NCBI GenBank assembly: GCA_009787035.1 | Contig: WRGV01000085.1 | Coordinates: forward strand, 578-6,119 | Direction: 5' to 3' | DNA length: 5,542 nt | DNA from: Propionibacteriaceae bacterium | Lineage (GTDB): Bacteria; Actinomycetota; Actinomycetes; Propionibacteriales; Propionibacteriaceae | Shown here: positions 1 to 5,329 of the stretch, piece after piece | Numbering within the stretch: the stretch's first letter is position 1 | Layout: the number at the start of each line of letters is the position of its first letter | Made by a program: the position numbers and the translations under genes | Notes under the pieces: generated by a model | The model's input: the letters and a program-made list of their open reading frames with translations, nothing else | Told to the model about the DNA's origin: nothing | The model's database searches: none

Positions 1-409
1 CGTGATCTCTGAGTGGTTGCGTCCGTATCCGAGCCCGACAGTGACCGGATGGTCAGAATCCATGGTCGGTCAACCGGTGCATACGACTGCGGTGACGGTG
101 GGAGAGTTGCGATACGGCGTGGATCGTCTGCCCGATGGCCGACGGAAACGGGAGCTGGCTGAGACCGTCGACAGTGTCTTGACCAGAATAGGTCGGGATA
201 ACGTGGTGCCATTCGATCGCGGCGCCGCCGAGATGCTTGGTGTCATCCTGGTGACCCGTGAGCATATGGGCCGTCCCATCGATTTGGCCGACGCTCAGAT
301 CGCCGCGATCTGCCGGTCCACCGGCGCCACGTTGGCCACGCGCAACACCGCAGACTTCGAGGGTCTGGGCCTGACGCTGATCAATCCGTGGGGGTGGACG
401 GCCGACTGA
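1..409 (+). CDS. vapC: VapC/FitB-type PIN-domain toxin, 5' truncated by the window edge
   Basis: Type II toxin-antitoxin ribonuclease; family members cleave RNA in the cytoplasm through a Mg-dependent acidic site and are held inactive by a VapB-type antitoxin usually encoded just upstream. Base 1 is the last base of a codon followed by GTG ATC TCT GAG, which reads xVISE. In this family that is the DTNVISE motif near residue 10, so the first GTG is not the start and the first catalytic Asp lies outside the window. Counting from that GTG, visible features are the conserved Glu35 in TVGELRYG, Asp97 in DLADAQIAA, and Asn115/Asp118 in TRNTADF. The C-terminus LINPW resembles the FitB ending FNPW. 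About 135 residues are visible, matching a family length near 140. Its 3' end overlaps the convergent MFS gene by 29 bp. The fold assignment is sure; the cellular target is unknown. Confidence 0.9.
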   Translation, partial: VISEWLRPYPSPTVTGWSESMVGQPVHTTAVTVGELRYGVDRLPDGRRKRELAETVDSVLTRIGRDNVVPFDRGAAEMLGVILVTREHMGRPIDLADAQIAAICRSTGATLATRNTADFEGLGLTLINPWGWTAD

Positions 410-1874
410 CGGCCACGTTCCCGGTGTCGCGGTGCGCAGGCCGATTGGGCAACAGCAGCGCGACGAGCGCTGATGCGGCGCAAATGCCGCCGCAGACCAG
501 CAGGACGACAGCGTCGCCGTGCAGTGCGGCGGCGTCTGGGGCAGCACCGTCGGCCGCTGCGGAGCCGGTCTGGGCGACGGCGACCGTGACGAGCGCGGCG
601 ATACCGATCGCTGAGCCGAGCTGGCGGGCCAGGCTGAACAGGCCCGAGGCCAGTCCGGCATCGTCCGGCGTGACGGCCGCGGTGGCCGCGCGCGTGGTGG
701 GTACGACGGCCAGGCCGAGGCCGACGCCCGTCACGATCAGCGGCCCCAGGATGTTCGCCGCGTAGCTGGGGTGGGCACCCAGCAGCCCGAGCCAGACGTA
801 TCCGACGGCGGCGACGACCAGGCCGATCGCGATCAGGTAACGCGCTTGGATCCAGGTCATCAACTGCATGGCGGCAAACCCGGCCACCACCGAACCGAGC
901 ACGAACGGCACCAGCGCCAGCCCCGAGGACAGCGCGTCGTTGCCCAGGTCGCTTTGCAGGATCATCGACACGAACAGCGTCGAGGCGGTCAGCACGGTGC
1001 CGTTGAGTGCGAGGATGACGCTGCCGGGGGCGATGCCGGGCAGGCCGAAGATGCCCAGGCGCACCAGCGGCTGCGCGACGCGTGTCTCGATCGCGACGAA
1101 GACGGCCACCAGCATGGCGCCACCGATCAGGCAACCGAGCGTGAGCGGCGTCGTCCACCCGTGCTGCTGGGCGTTCGCGAAGCCTTCGATGAGCGCGCCG
1201 ATGGCGACGGTGATGGTGACGGCCCCGGCGACGTCGAGACGTTCGCCGACATGTCGGCCGGCGTCGGGGTTGAGCAGTCTGACAACGCCGATGAGCAGCC
1301 CGATGCCCACCGGCACGTTGACGAACATGACCGACCGCCACGACAGCTCCTGCGTGAGGAACCCGCCGATGACGACGGCGATCGTGACGGCGACGGCGGT
1401 GACGCCCTGGTAGATCGTCAGCGCCCGGTTGCGGGCCGGGCCGTCGGGGCGAGCCGCCACGATCAGGGCCAGGCTGGCTGGGGACAGCACCGCACCGCCT
1501 AGGCCCTGCACGGCGCGGGCCGCGTGCAGCATGGTCGCGCTTTGGGCCAGCCCGCCGGCGAGGCTGCCCAGGACGAAGACGGCGATTCCGATCACGAGTA
1601 CCCGGCGGCGCCCGTACAGGTCGCTGGCGCGCGCTCCGAGCAGCATGAACCCGCCGAGGGTGAGTAGGTACGCGTCCACGACCCACTGCTGGCCCGCCCC
1701 GGACAGATGCAACGCGGCCCCCATCGCCGGCAGCGCGACATTCACGATCGAGGTGTCCATGACGGTCATAAATCCGCAGATGCTGGCCAGCCAGACGATG
1801 GCCGCACCCGGGGCGCCGGTGCGCAACAGACTCGGTTGCGAGGTTTCGGACGAGATGTCGGTGCCGTGCGCCAT
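381..1874 (-). CDS. DHA2-family (14-TMS) MFS drug efflux transporter
   Basis: Predicted inner-membrane proton-coupled exporter of 497 aa. Family signatures: the DHA2 helix-1 motif MDTSIVNVALP at about residues 39-49, MFS motif A GARASDLYGRRR at about 80-91, and the SWRSVMFVNVPVG segment at about 178-190. Around fourteen hydrophobic stretches run to about residue 475, followed by a polar tail. Motif C is weak: the segment before GGFLT reads TIAVVIGG and lacks the usual GP. I chose the ATG at 1872-1874 because GGAG (1882-1885, minus) lies 7 nt upstream. A longer frame opening with TTG at 1895 would start inside the operator palindrome and is unlikely. The divergent TetR-class gene and two tet-operator-like sites in the gap indicate repression relieved by a ligand, probably a pump substrate. 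Classical TetA pumps regulated this way in Gram-negatives are 12-helix DHA1 proteins, so this pairing is different. The substrate cannot be read from sequence. Confidence 0.9.
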   Translation of the reverse strand: MAHGTDISSETSQPSLLRTGAPGAAIVWLASICGFMTVMDTSIVNVALPAMGAALHLSGAGQQWVVDAYLLTLGGFMLLGARASDLYGRRRVLVIGIAVFVLGSLAGGLAQSATMLHAARAVQGLGGAVLSPASLALIVAARPDGPARNRALTIYQGVTAVAVTIAVVIGGFLTQELSWRSVMFVNVPVGIGLLIGVVRLLNPDAGRHVGERLDVAGAVTITVAIGALIEGFANAQQHGWTTPLTLGCLIGGAMLVAVFVAIETRVAQPLVRLGIFGLPGIAPGSVILALNGTVLTASTLFVSMILQSDLGNDALSSGLALVPFVLGSVVAGFAAMQLMTWIQARYLIAIGLVVAAVGYVWLGLLGAHPSYAANILGPLIVTGVGLGLAVVPTTRAATAAVTPDDAGLASGLFSLARQLGSAIGIAALVTVAVAQTGSAAADGAAPDAAALHGDAVVLLVCGGICAASALVALLLPNRPAHRDTGNVAVSRPSTPTD

Positions 1875-1881
1875 GGTGACG

Positions 1882-1885
1882 CTCC
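1882..1885 (-). promoter_or_regulatory. Ribosome binding site of the MFS pump (GGAG)
   Basis: GGAG on the minus strand sits 7 nt before the ATG at 1874. It decides the start in favour of that ATG over the TTG at 1895. Confidence 0.6.
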
Positions 1886-1891
1886 AATCTA
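1886..1891 (-). promoter_or_regulatory. Possible -10 element (TAGATT) of the MFS pump promoter
   Basis: TAGATT matches the actinobacterial TANNNT -10 consensus and overlaps the right arm (minus-strand reading) of the proximal operator, so a bound repressor would block it. It lies 11 nt before the ATG, which would leave the GGAG ribosome site only partly transcribed. TATCGT at 1895-1900 (minus) is an alternative -10 that would keep the GGAG in the leader. No consensus -35 was seen for either. Inference only. Confidence 0.35.
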
Positions 1892-1901
1892 TCAACGATA
1901 G
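1889..1901. promoter_or_regulatory. tet-operator-like palindrome 1 (CTATC-AAC-GATAG)
   Basis: A perfect 5+3+5 palindrome. Its ten arm bases are those of the Tn10 tet operators tetO1 (CTATC-ATT-GATAG) and tetO2 (CTATC-AGT-GATAG), positions 2 to 6 from the dyad centre on each side. The centre is 31 bp from the second site, about three helical turns, close to the spacing of the two operators in Tn10. It lies just upstream of the MFS ribosome site. The predicted ligand is the TetR-class product of the adjacent divergent gene. Confidence 0.85.
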
Positions 1902-1919
1902 GGAAACCTCATCGTTCCA

Positions 1920-1932
1920 CTATCGGTGATAG
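1920..1932. promoter_or_regulatory. tet-operator-like palindrome 2 (CTATC-GGT-GATAG)
   Basis: A second perfect 5+3+5 palindrome with arms identical to site 1 and to classical tetO. It overlaps the putative -10 of the repressor gene (1930-1935), so occupancy should give negative autoregulation. Read away from the gap, this site and site 1 extend into a 16/17 identical block, CTATCGKTGATAGATTG, arranged as an inverted pair. Confidence 0.85.
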
Positions 1933-1935
1933 ATT
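1930..1935 (+). promoter_or_regulatory. Putative -10 element (TAGATT) of the repressor gene
   Basis: TAGATT fits TANNNT and ends 7 nt before the GTG at 1943. That is the spacing expected if transcription starts at the first base of the start codon (a leaderless mRNA, common in actinobacteria). The motif overlaps operator 2. No clear -35 was found. Confidence 0.45.
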
Positions 1936-1942
1936 GTCAAGT

Positions 1943-2491
1943 GTGGGTCAGCTGACACGGGAGCACATGGTCAGCGAGGCGCTCGATCTTTTGGACGAGG
2001 TCGGCCTCGACCAGGTGACCACGCGCGCGCTGGCGCAGCGGCTCGGCATCAAGCAGCCGTCCCTGTACTGGCACTTCACAAGCAAGGACGAGCTGCTGAC
2101 GGCGATGGCCGCGGCCGCCATGGCCCCGCATGCCCAGTTCCCGCTGCCGGTGCCGTCCGACGACTGGCGGGCGTGGTTCATGGACAACTATTCGAGCTTC
2201 CGCCAGACCCTGCTGCTTCACCGCGACGGCGCGAAGCTGCACGCCGGCAGCCGTCCGGCCGGAGAAGGCCTGGAACGCACCGCGGCGAAGGTCGACTTCC
2301 TCGTCGCCGCAGGACTTCCCCGGGTCTCAGCCGAGGCGGCGATGCTGGCAGCCAGTCGCTTCACCGTCGGCAGCGTGCTCGAACAACAGGCGGACGCCGA
2401 GCGGGCGCCCAACGAGATGCCGATCGATCACGATCAGGCCTTCCGGGCCGGCCTGGGCCTCATCATCGAGGGCCTCGCTCAGCAAGGATGA
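1943..2491 (+). CDS. TetR-class transcriptional repressor of the divergent efflux pump
   Basis: Cytoplasmic ligand-responsive dimeric repressor of 182 aa. It resembles Tn10 TetR along most of its length, not just in the HTH. The N-terminal DNA-binding domain has TTRALAQRLGIKQPSLYWH, keeping TetR contact residues T27, R28, Q38, P39 and Y42, with T40 replaced by Ser. The core has HRDGAKLHAGSRP against TetR HRDGAKVHLGTRP, and a PF02909-like C-terminus. Pocket residues kept (TetR numbering): N82, F86, H100, R104, P105, E147. Apparently changed: H64 to Ala, T103 to Ser, Q116 to Lys, H139 to Arg. The region joining helices 8 and 9 is about 20 residues shorter than in Tn10 TetR (208 aa). I chose GTG 1943 because it aligns with the TetR N-terminus and lies 7 nt after a -10-like hexamer. 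An in-frame TTG at 1934, preceded by GGTGAT, would add three residues. It probably represses itself and the pump; the inducer is unknown. Confidence 0.93.
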   Translation: MGQLTREHMVSEALDLLDEVGLDQVTTRALAQRLGIKQPSLYWHFTSKDELLTAMAAAAMAPHAQFPLPVPSDDWRAWFMDNYSSFRQTLLLHRDGAKLHAGSRPAGEGLERTAAKVDFLVAAGLPRVSAEAAMLAASRFTVGSVLEQQADAERAPNEMPIDHDQAFRAGLGLIIEGLAQQG

Positions 2492-2542
2492 AGGGCCTGG
2501 TCAGTTGCTCCCGGCAGGCGTCGGCGGCAATGCGGGAAGCGA

Positions 2543-2671
2543 TCATTCTGCGGAGTCGGGTTTGATCAGCCGCATGGCCTCGATCGACCCTGCAGCCCTG
2601 ACGTCGAACGTGGCGGTGGCGGCGCACCCGGCCGCGCGGCCCAGTTCGGCGATCAGGGCATCCGGGAAGTC
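2543..2671 (-). pseudogene. C-terminal remnant of a second PIN-domain (VapC) toxin
   Basis: The minus-strand frame from 2671 to the TGA at 2543-2545 reads DFPDALIAELGRAAGC, then ATATFDVRAAG and EAMRLI. This is the usual end of a VapC-type PIN domain: the conserved Asp of the DF.DALIA helix, the Cys/Thr strand, TFD, and a final MRLI/L strand. Only about 42 residues survive; the N-terminal half with the first catalytic Asp and Glu is absent. Upstream in the same frame lies unrelated sequence and then a stop at 2720-2722. It converges with the repressor gene, which ends at 2491. It was recognised by eye from family patterns. It is unrelated in frame and strand to the PIN gene at the window start, and the two do not look like duplicates. 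Confidence 0.65.
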
Positions 2672-2764
2672 ACAGCCGCATGCCGTCGCTGTAGTGATAC
2701 GTCCGGCCGCCGTAGTTGATCACGTGGCCGCTGTGGTCGGTCGAGGTGCCGCCGGGCGCGCGCA
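2672..2764 (-). other. Unassigned decayed segment between the SDR and PIN fragments
   Basis: The frame shared by both flanking fragments carries a TGA at 2720-2722. In a shifted minus-strand frame the segment reads protein-like text including HVINYGGRTYHYSDG before a TGA at 2670-2672. This may be a frameshifted piece of a third gene or of one neighbour. I do not recognise it. I see nothing else in 2492-2875 beyond the two fragments. Confidence 0.3.
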
Positions 2765-2842
2765 CCAGCCGCGGGCACCCAGCTGGGACGCGATCGCCCG
2801 TCCGATGCCCTTGTTCGCTCCCGTCGCCAGCGCTGTCGCCAT
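2765..2842 (-). pseudogene. N-terminal remnant of a short-chain dehydrogenase/reductase
   Basis: An ATG at 2840-2842, preceded 8 nt upstream by a strong GGAGG (2851-2855, minus), opens a frame reading MATALATGANKGIGRAIAS and then QLGARGW. That is the first strand, glycine-rich NAD(P)-binding loop (TGxxxGIG) and first helix of an SDR, whose family length is about 240 residues. After Trp26 the SDR pattern is lost and the frame stops at 2720-2722 (40 codons). The same frame then continues into the PIN-toxin remnant. The start signals are intact, so a 40-residue peptide could still be made. The start lies 33 nt downstream of the ATPase stop, so it may be co-transcribed with the ATPase. Confidence 0.7.
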
Positions 2843-2850
2843 GACATTCG

Positions 2851-2855
2851 CCTCC
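2851..2855 (-). promoter_or_regulatory. Shine-Dalgarno (GGAGG) of the SDR remnant
   Basis: GGAGG on the minus strand, 8 nt before the ATG at 2842, is the best-formed ribosome site in the window. It marks the original start of the truncated dehydrogenase gene. Confidence 0.6.
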
Positions 2856-2875
2856 ATCACCCATTCAACAAGGAA

Positions 2876-4153
2876 TTACGGCCCCAACAGCGCCAGGGGG
2901 ACGACGGCGACGCCGTCACGGCGGCGGTAGGCATAGGGGCCGGCGGTCAGGCACACGCGATCCACGACGCGGTCGCCCAGCTGGTCGCGGAGCCAATTGA
3001 GGTGGCGCACATCGTGATCTGAGGCGCTGCCCGCAAGCTTGACCTCGATGGCGACGACGCTGCGGTCCCCGGTCTCGACGATGATGTCGATTTCGTGCGC
3101 CGTGTTCTGGGTGCGCAGATGTCCCACGGTGGCGCCGGCGGCCTCTGCGTACACCCGCACTGACTGGACAGCCAGCGACTCGAACAGCGCGCCGAGCCAG
3201 GTGTTGGTGTCGGGACGCGCCGTCACCCGCGCACCATCGCCGCGCAGCAGGGCGTCCCGGCGCACGTTGACCAAGCGCGCAGCCAAGGCGGGATCGACGA
3301 GGTGATGCGTCGGCGTCTTGGTCAGCCGGGCCAGCGGTGCGAAGGTGGGAATCCAGGCGGGCACGGGATCGAGCACGAACAGGCGGATGAGGTGCTCACG
3401 ATAGGCGGCAACCGTTTGACGTGCCGGCTTCGCGGACTCGCCAGGCGTTGCGGCATCCAGAATGGCGGAGTAGGTGGCATCGGTGCCGGTCGCTGCCGCG
3501 TACGCCGCAAGCCAACTGCGCAATTCGTCCGGTCGTCGGACGATGGCGTCATTCTCCGGCAGCTCGTGCTCGACGATGCGAGTCAGGTAGCTGTCGAGCT
3601 GGATGGAGCGGGCCTCGTCCGGCAGATCGCGGACCCCAGGAAAGCCGGAGCGCAGAATCTCGTCGACATACTGCGGCAAGGCGACATCGGTCGCCCCCTC
3701 GATGGTCGCCTGCTCCCCGGCGAGCAGAGCCTTCAGCGAGACGGTTGGCTGTGCGACCTGGCGCTCAAACAGCGACAAGGGACGGAGGCGGAACGAGACG
3801 ATACGTCCCGCCCCGGAGTGGATACGCACTCCGGGCGCTACGCCGGCCGAGCCCGTGAGCAGGAAGCGACCGCCCGTCGCATCCTCGTCAGCGGCTTGGC
3901 GCACTCTGTCCCAGACGCTGGGTTCCAGTTGCCATTCGTCGATCAGTACGGGCGGGGGCAGTTGGACGGCAAGGTTGTAGTTGTCGGCCGCCATGCGGCG
4001 CTGGTTCGGATCGACCAGATTGAGGACGGTGGCGGCCCGCTGCCTCGCAGTCGCCGTCTTGCCGACACCCTTGGCACCCTCGATGGCGATGGCGGCCAGG
4101 TGCGGAAATAGCTTGTCAAGCGCCTCATCGAGGATGCGTCGTCGGTATGCCAT
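2876..4153 (-). CDS. AAA+ ATPase, AAA_14/DUF4143 type, with nuclease-like C-terminus
   Basis: A 425-aa protein, typical length for the family. An N-terminal P-loop domain carries Walker A GAKGVGKT (residues 26-33), Walker B VLIDEWQ (69-75, Asp72/Glu73) and a sensor-like LLTGSA (98-103). The family segment RLRPLSLFER follows at 122-131. The C-terminal DUF4143 region ends in a PD-(D/E)XK-like pattern: Glu325 in GALFESL, Asp356 in HEIDIIVE, and Glu370/Lys372 in AIEVKL. The key residues look complete, so ATP binding and possibly a metal-dependent site are predicted. The biological role of DUF4143 ATPases is not established. The ATG at 4151-4153 lies 6 nt after TAGATT and directly beside three tandem repeats. 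The gene stands alone between gene fragments, with no partner on its strand other than the SDR remnant. Codon bias looks like that of its neighbours. Confidence 0.88.
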   Translation of the reverse strand: MAYRRRILDEALDKLFPHLAAIAIEGAKGVGKTATARQRAATVLNLVDPNQRRMAADNYNLAVQLPPPVLIDEWQLEPSVWDRVRQAADEDATGGRFLLTGSAGVAPGVRIHSGAGRIVSFRLRPLSLFERQVAQPTVSLKALLAGEQATIEGATDVALPQYVDEILRSGFPGVRDLPDEARSIQLDSYLTRIVEHELPENDAIVRRPDELRSWLAAYAAATGTDATYSAILDAATPGESAKPARQTVAAYREHLIRLFVLDPVPAWIPTFAPLARLTKTPTHHLVDPALAARLVNVRRDALLRGDGARVTARPDTNTWLGALFESLAVQSVRVYAEAAGATVGHLRTQNTAHEIDIIVETGDRSVVAIEVKLAGSASDHDVRHLNWLRDQLGDRVVDRVCLTAGPYAYRRRDGVAVVPLALLGP

Positions 4154-4159
4154 GCCTAG

Positions 4160-4165
4160 AATCTA
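4160..4165 (-). promoter_or_regulatory. Putative -10 element (TAGATT) of the ATPase gene
   Basis: TAGATT on the minus strand fits TANNNT and ends 6 nt before the ATG, consistent with a leaderless or near-leaderless transcript. It overlaps the promoter-proximal copy of the 23-bp repeat. No good ribosome site is visible, only a partial AGG. Confidence 0.4.
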
Positions 4166-4229
4166 ACATCTCAACAGGACTCTATCTAACATTTCAACGA
4201 AGTTCTGTCTAACATCTCAACCACTTGCG
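4161..4229. repeat. Three tandem 23-bp direct repeats upstream of the ATPase
   Basis: Copies start at 4161, 4184 and 4207, exactly 23 bp apart. Each begins with a 15-bp conserved block: ATCTAACATCTCAAC, ATCTAACATTTCAAC and GTCTAACATCTCAAC. Each then has eight variable bases; copies 1 and 2 share CT at positions 22-23 and similar composition. On the minus strand the block reads GTTGAGATGTTAGAY, pointing toward the ATPase start 7 nt away. The region is clearly AT-richer than its surroundings. Equal spacing with a variable filler suggests protein-binding sites, an iteron-like operator, or a slippage-prone array. Function is inferred only. Confidence 0.85.
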
Positions 4230-4238
4230 GGCTCGGCG

Positions 4239-4472
4239 TCAGGCGAGGTCGTCGAGATGGTTCTCGCGGACCAGGACGACTGGGACCGCTACCAGGCGGC
4301 TCAATGGTTCACCATGCGCACCTGGCTAGACACACATCCGAACGACGATCTGGCCGACCAGGTGCGTACCGAATTGTCCGTCGAACCCGCCCGCTATGCG
4401 CAATACACAAGGGAATACCTAGGCTGGGGCGTCTTCGCTCTGCGCCGACGTCCAGCTGATTCGGCATACTGA
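4239..4472 (+). pseudogene. C-terminal remnant of a SAM-dependent methyltransferase
   Basis: The frame to the TGA at 4470-4472 reads EVVEMVLADQDDWDRYQAAQ, with later AQYTREYLGWGVFAL. I recognise this as the C-terminal end of a class I SAM-dependent methyltransferase family common in actinobacteria. The resemblance appears to begin a few codons before the ATG at 4257, near 4239. The Rossmann fold with the SAM-binding loop is missing, and the sequence immediately upstream is the repeat array. GAGG at 4245-4248 precedes ATG 4257, so a 71-residue peptide could be translated. It would lack a cofactor site. Family identification is from memory of the motif and is moderate. Confidence 0.6.
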
Positions 4473-4555
4473 TGCGCGGGACGCTATCCGGTACTGGGCT
4501 CTGAGGTGGGTGCAGGAAACTCAAAGAAAACTATTCGGGTCAGCAGGCTTCGTTA

Positions 4556-5323
4556 TCAGGCGAGATCGGACGACGGCAGCACGTCGAACCAGGTGAACGG
4601 GTGGCGTCCGGACAGCAGGGCCGCCAGGTGCGGGTGCCCGGGCATGAGCGGCAGCTCCCAGTCGGGCCAGCGGCAGATCTTGACGAAATGCTCGTGCACC
4701 AGCTCCCAGTCGTCGTCGCAGAGCCAGCCCGGGGGGCAGGTCGCGGACGTGCGCGCGGGGACGTCCGCGTAGAAGTCCGAGTCGTCGCGGGGCAGCGATT
4801 CGCCCATCGCCCAGGCCGGCGCCATGACGACCTCGTCGAAGAAACAGCCGGGACGGTCGAACGGCAGCACGCCATTCTCGATGCCGCGGACGACCTCGTG
4901 GCAGCGGCGCGAGGCAGCCTGTGCCCAGGCGCGGTTTTCGTCGATGCGCATCATCACGCGCAGGTCGAACGCGTCGAAGGGCGGCACCTCGTAGAGGGGG
5001 CGGGAGGACGGATCGTCCAGCCACGTCGCGATCGAGACGTTGCCGAAGAACGTCAGACTCATGGCCAGCGCCAACGCCTGGCGCGGGGTGAGCGTGGGGC
5101 AGTCGCGCCAGGCCACCGCGATGTGCCGGACGAACTCTGCTGCGTTGGCAAGCTCGGATTCCGCACTGTCGAGCACCGCTTCGCACGCGATGCGCGTCGC
5201 TGCGCTGACGCGCTCTGGGTGTTCCTCCCAGTTGTGCCAGGTCGTCGGGCTGACGCCCGCCTCCGCGGCGGCCTCGGTTTGGGACATGCCGAGGGACATC
5301 CGACGCCGCTTGCGCTCGTTCAT
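4556..5323 (-). CDS. Xre-type helix-turn-helix protein with uncharacterised C-terminal domain
   Basis: A 255-aa protein. Residues about 6-45 form a Cro/cI-type HTH: MSQTEAAAEAGVSPTTWHNWE, with Gln15 starting helix 2 and SPTTWHNW as the recognition helix. This pattern is usual for DNA-binding regulators. Residues about 80-255 are rich in Trp, Asp, Pro and Phe, with motifs such as CPPGWLCDDDW (196-206), WPDWELPLMPGHPHLAALL (219-237) and HPFTWFDVLP (241-250). I do not recognise this domain. It has no signal peptide or membrane segment. The start is the ATG at 5321-5323, preceded by TAGGGT six nt upstream; the overlapping ATG at 5327 is in another frame. A longer overlapping minus frame (4521-5327) is an Arg-rich shadow. 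It follows the permease gene on the same strand after a 102-bp gap. Role unknown, probably regulatory. Confidence 0.75.
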   Translation of the reverse strand: MNERKRRRMSLGMSQTEAAAEAGVSPTTWHNWEEHPERVSAATRIACEAVLDSAESELANAAEFVRHIAVAWRDCPTLTPRQALALAMSLTFFGNVSIATWLDDPSSRPLYEVPPFDAFDLRVMMRIDENRAWAQAASRRCHEVVRGIENGVLPFDRPGCFFDEVVMAPAWAMGESLPRDDSDFYADVPARTSATCPPGWLCDDDWELVHEHFVKICRWPDWELPLMPGHPHLAALLSGRHPFTWFDVLPSSDLA

Positions 5324-5329
5324 GCATCT

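Noticed and set aside
771..1502. A 243-codon plus-strand frame opposite the MFS gene
   Set aside because: It reads as Asp, Gln, His and Arg low-complexity text, the antisense image of membrane helices, with no start signals.
295..1887. A 530-codon minus-strand open frame overlapping the MFS gene
   Set aside because: Its translation is almost all Arg, Gly, Ala and Pro with no family motif, whereas the frame beside it carries clear MFS motifs. It is a high-GC shadow.
1934..1936. TTG as the repressor start
   Set aside because: GGTGAT upstream gives it some support, but GTG 1943 aligns with the TetR N-terminus and with the -10 spacing. It is kept only as an alternative.
2130..2930. A 266-codon plus-strand frame running from inside the repressor past its end
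   Set aside because: Inside the repressor it is out of frame with the TetR homology. Beyond it, it is antisense to the SDR and PIN remnants. The composition is shadow-like.
3302..4111. A 269-codon plus-strand frame opposite the ATPase
   Set aside because: It is antisense to Walker A, Walker B and the rest of an intact ATPase, with no plausible domain of its own.
4161..4229. The 23-bp repeats as a CRISPR array
   Set aside because: The conserved part is 15 bp and the variable part 8 bp, far too short for repeat and spacer, and no cas genes are present.
4521..5327. A 268-codon minus-strand frame starting at the overlapping ATG at 5327
   Set aside because: The Arg- and Ala-rich translation has no motif, while the ATG four bases later opens the frame with the recognisable HTH.
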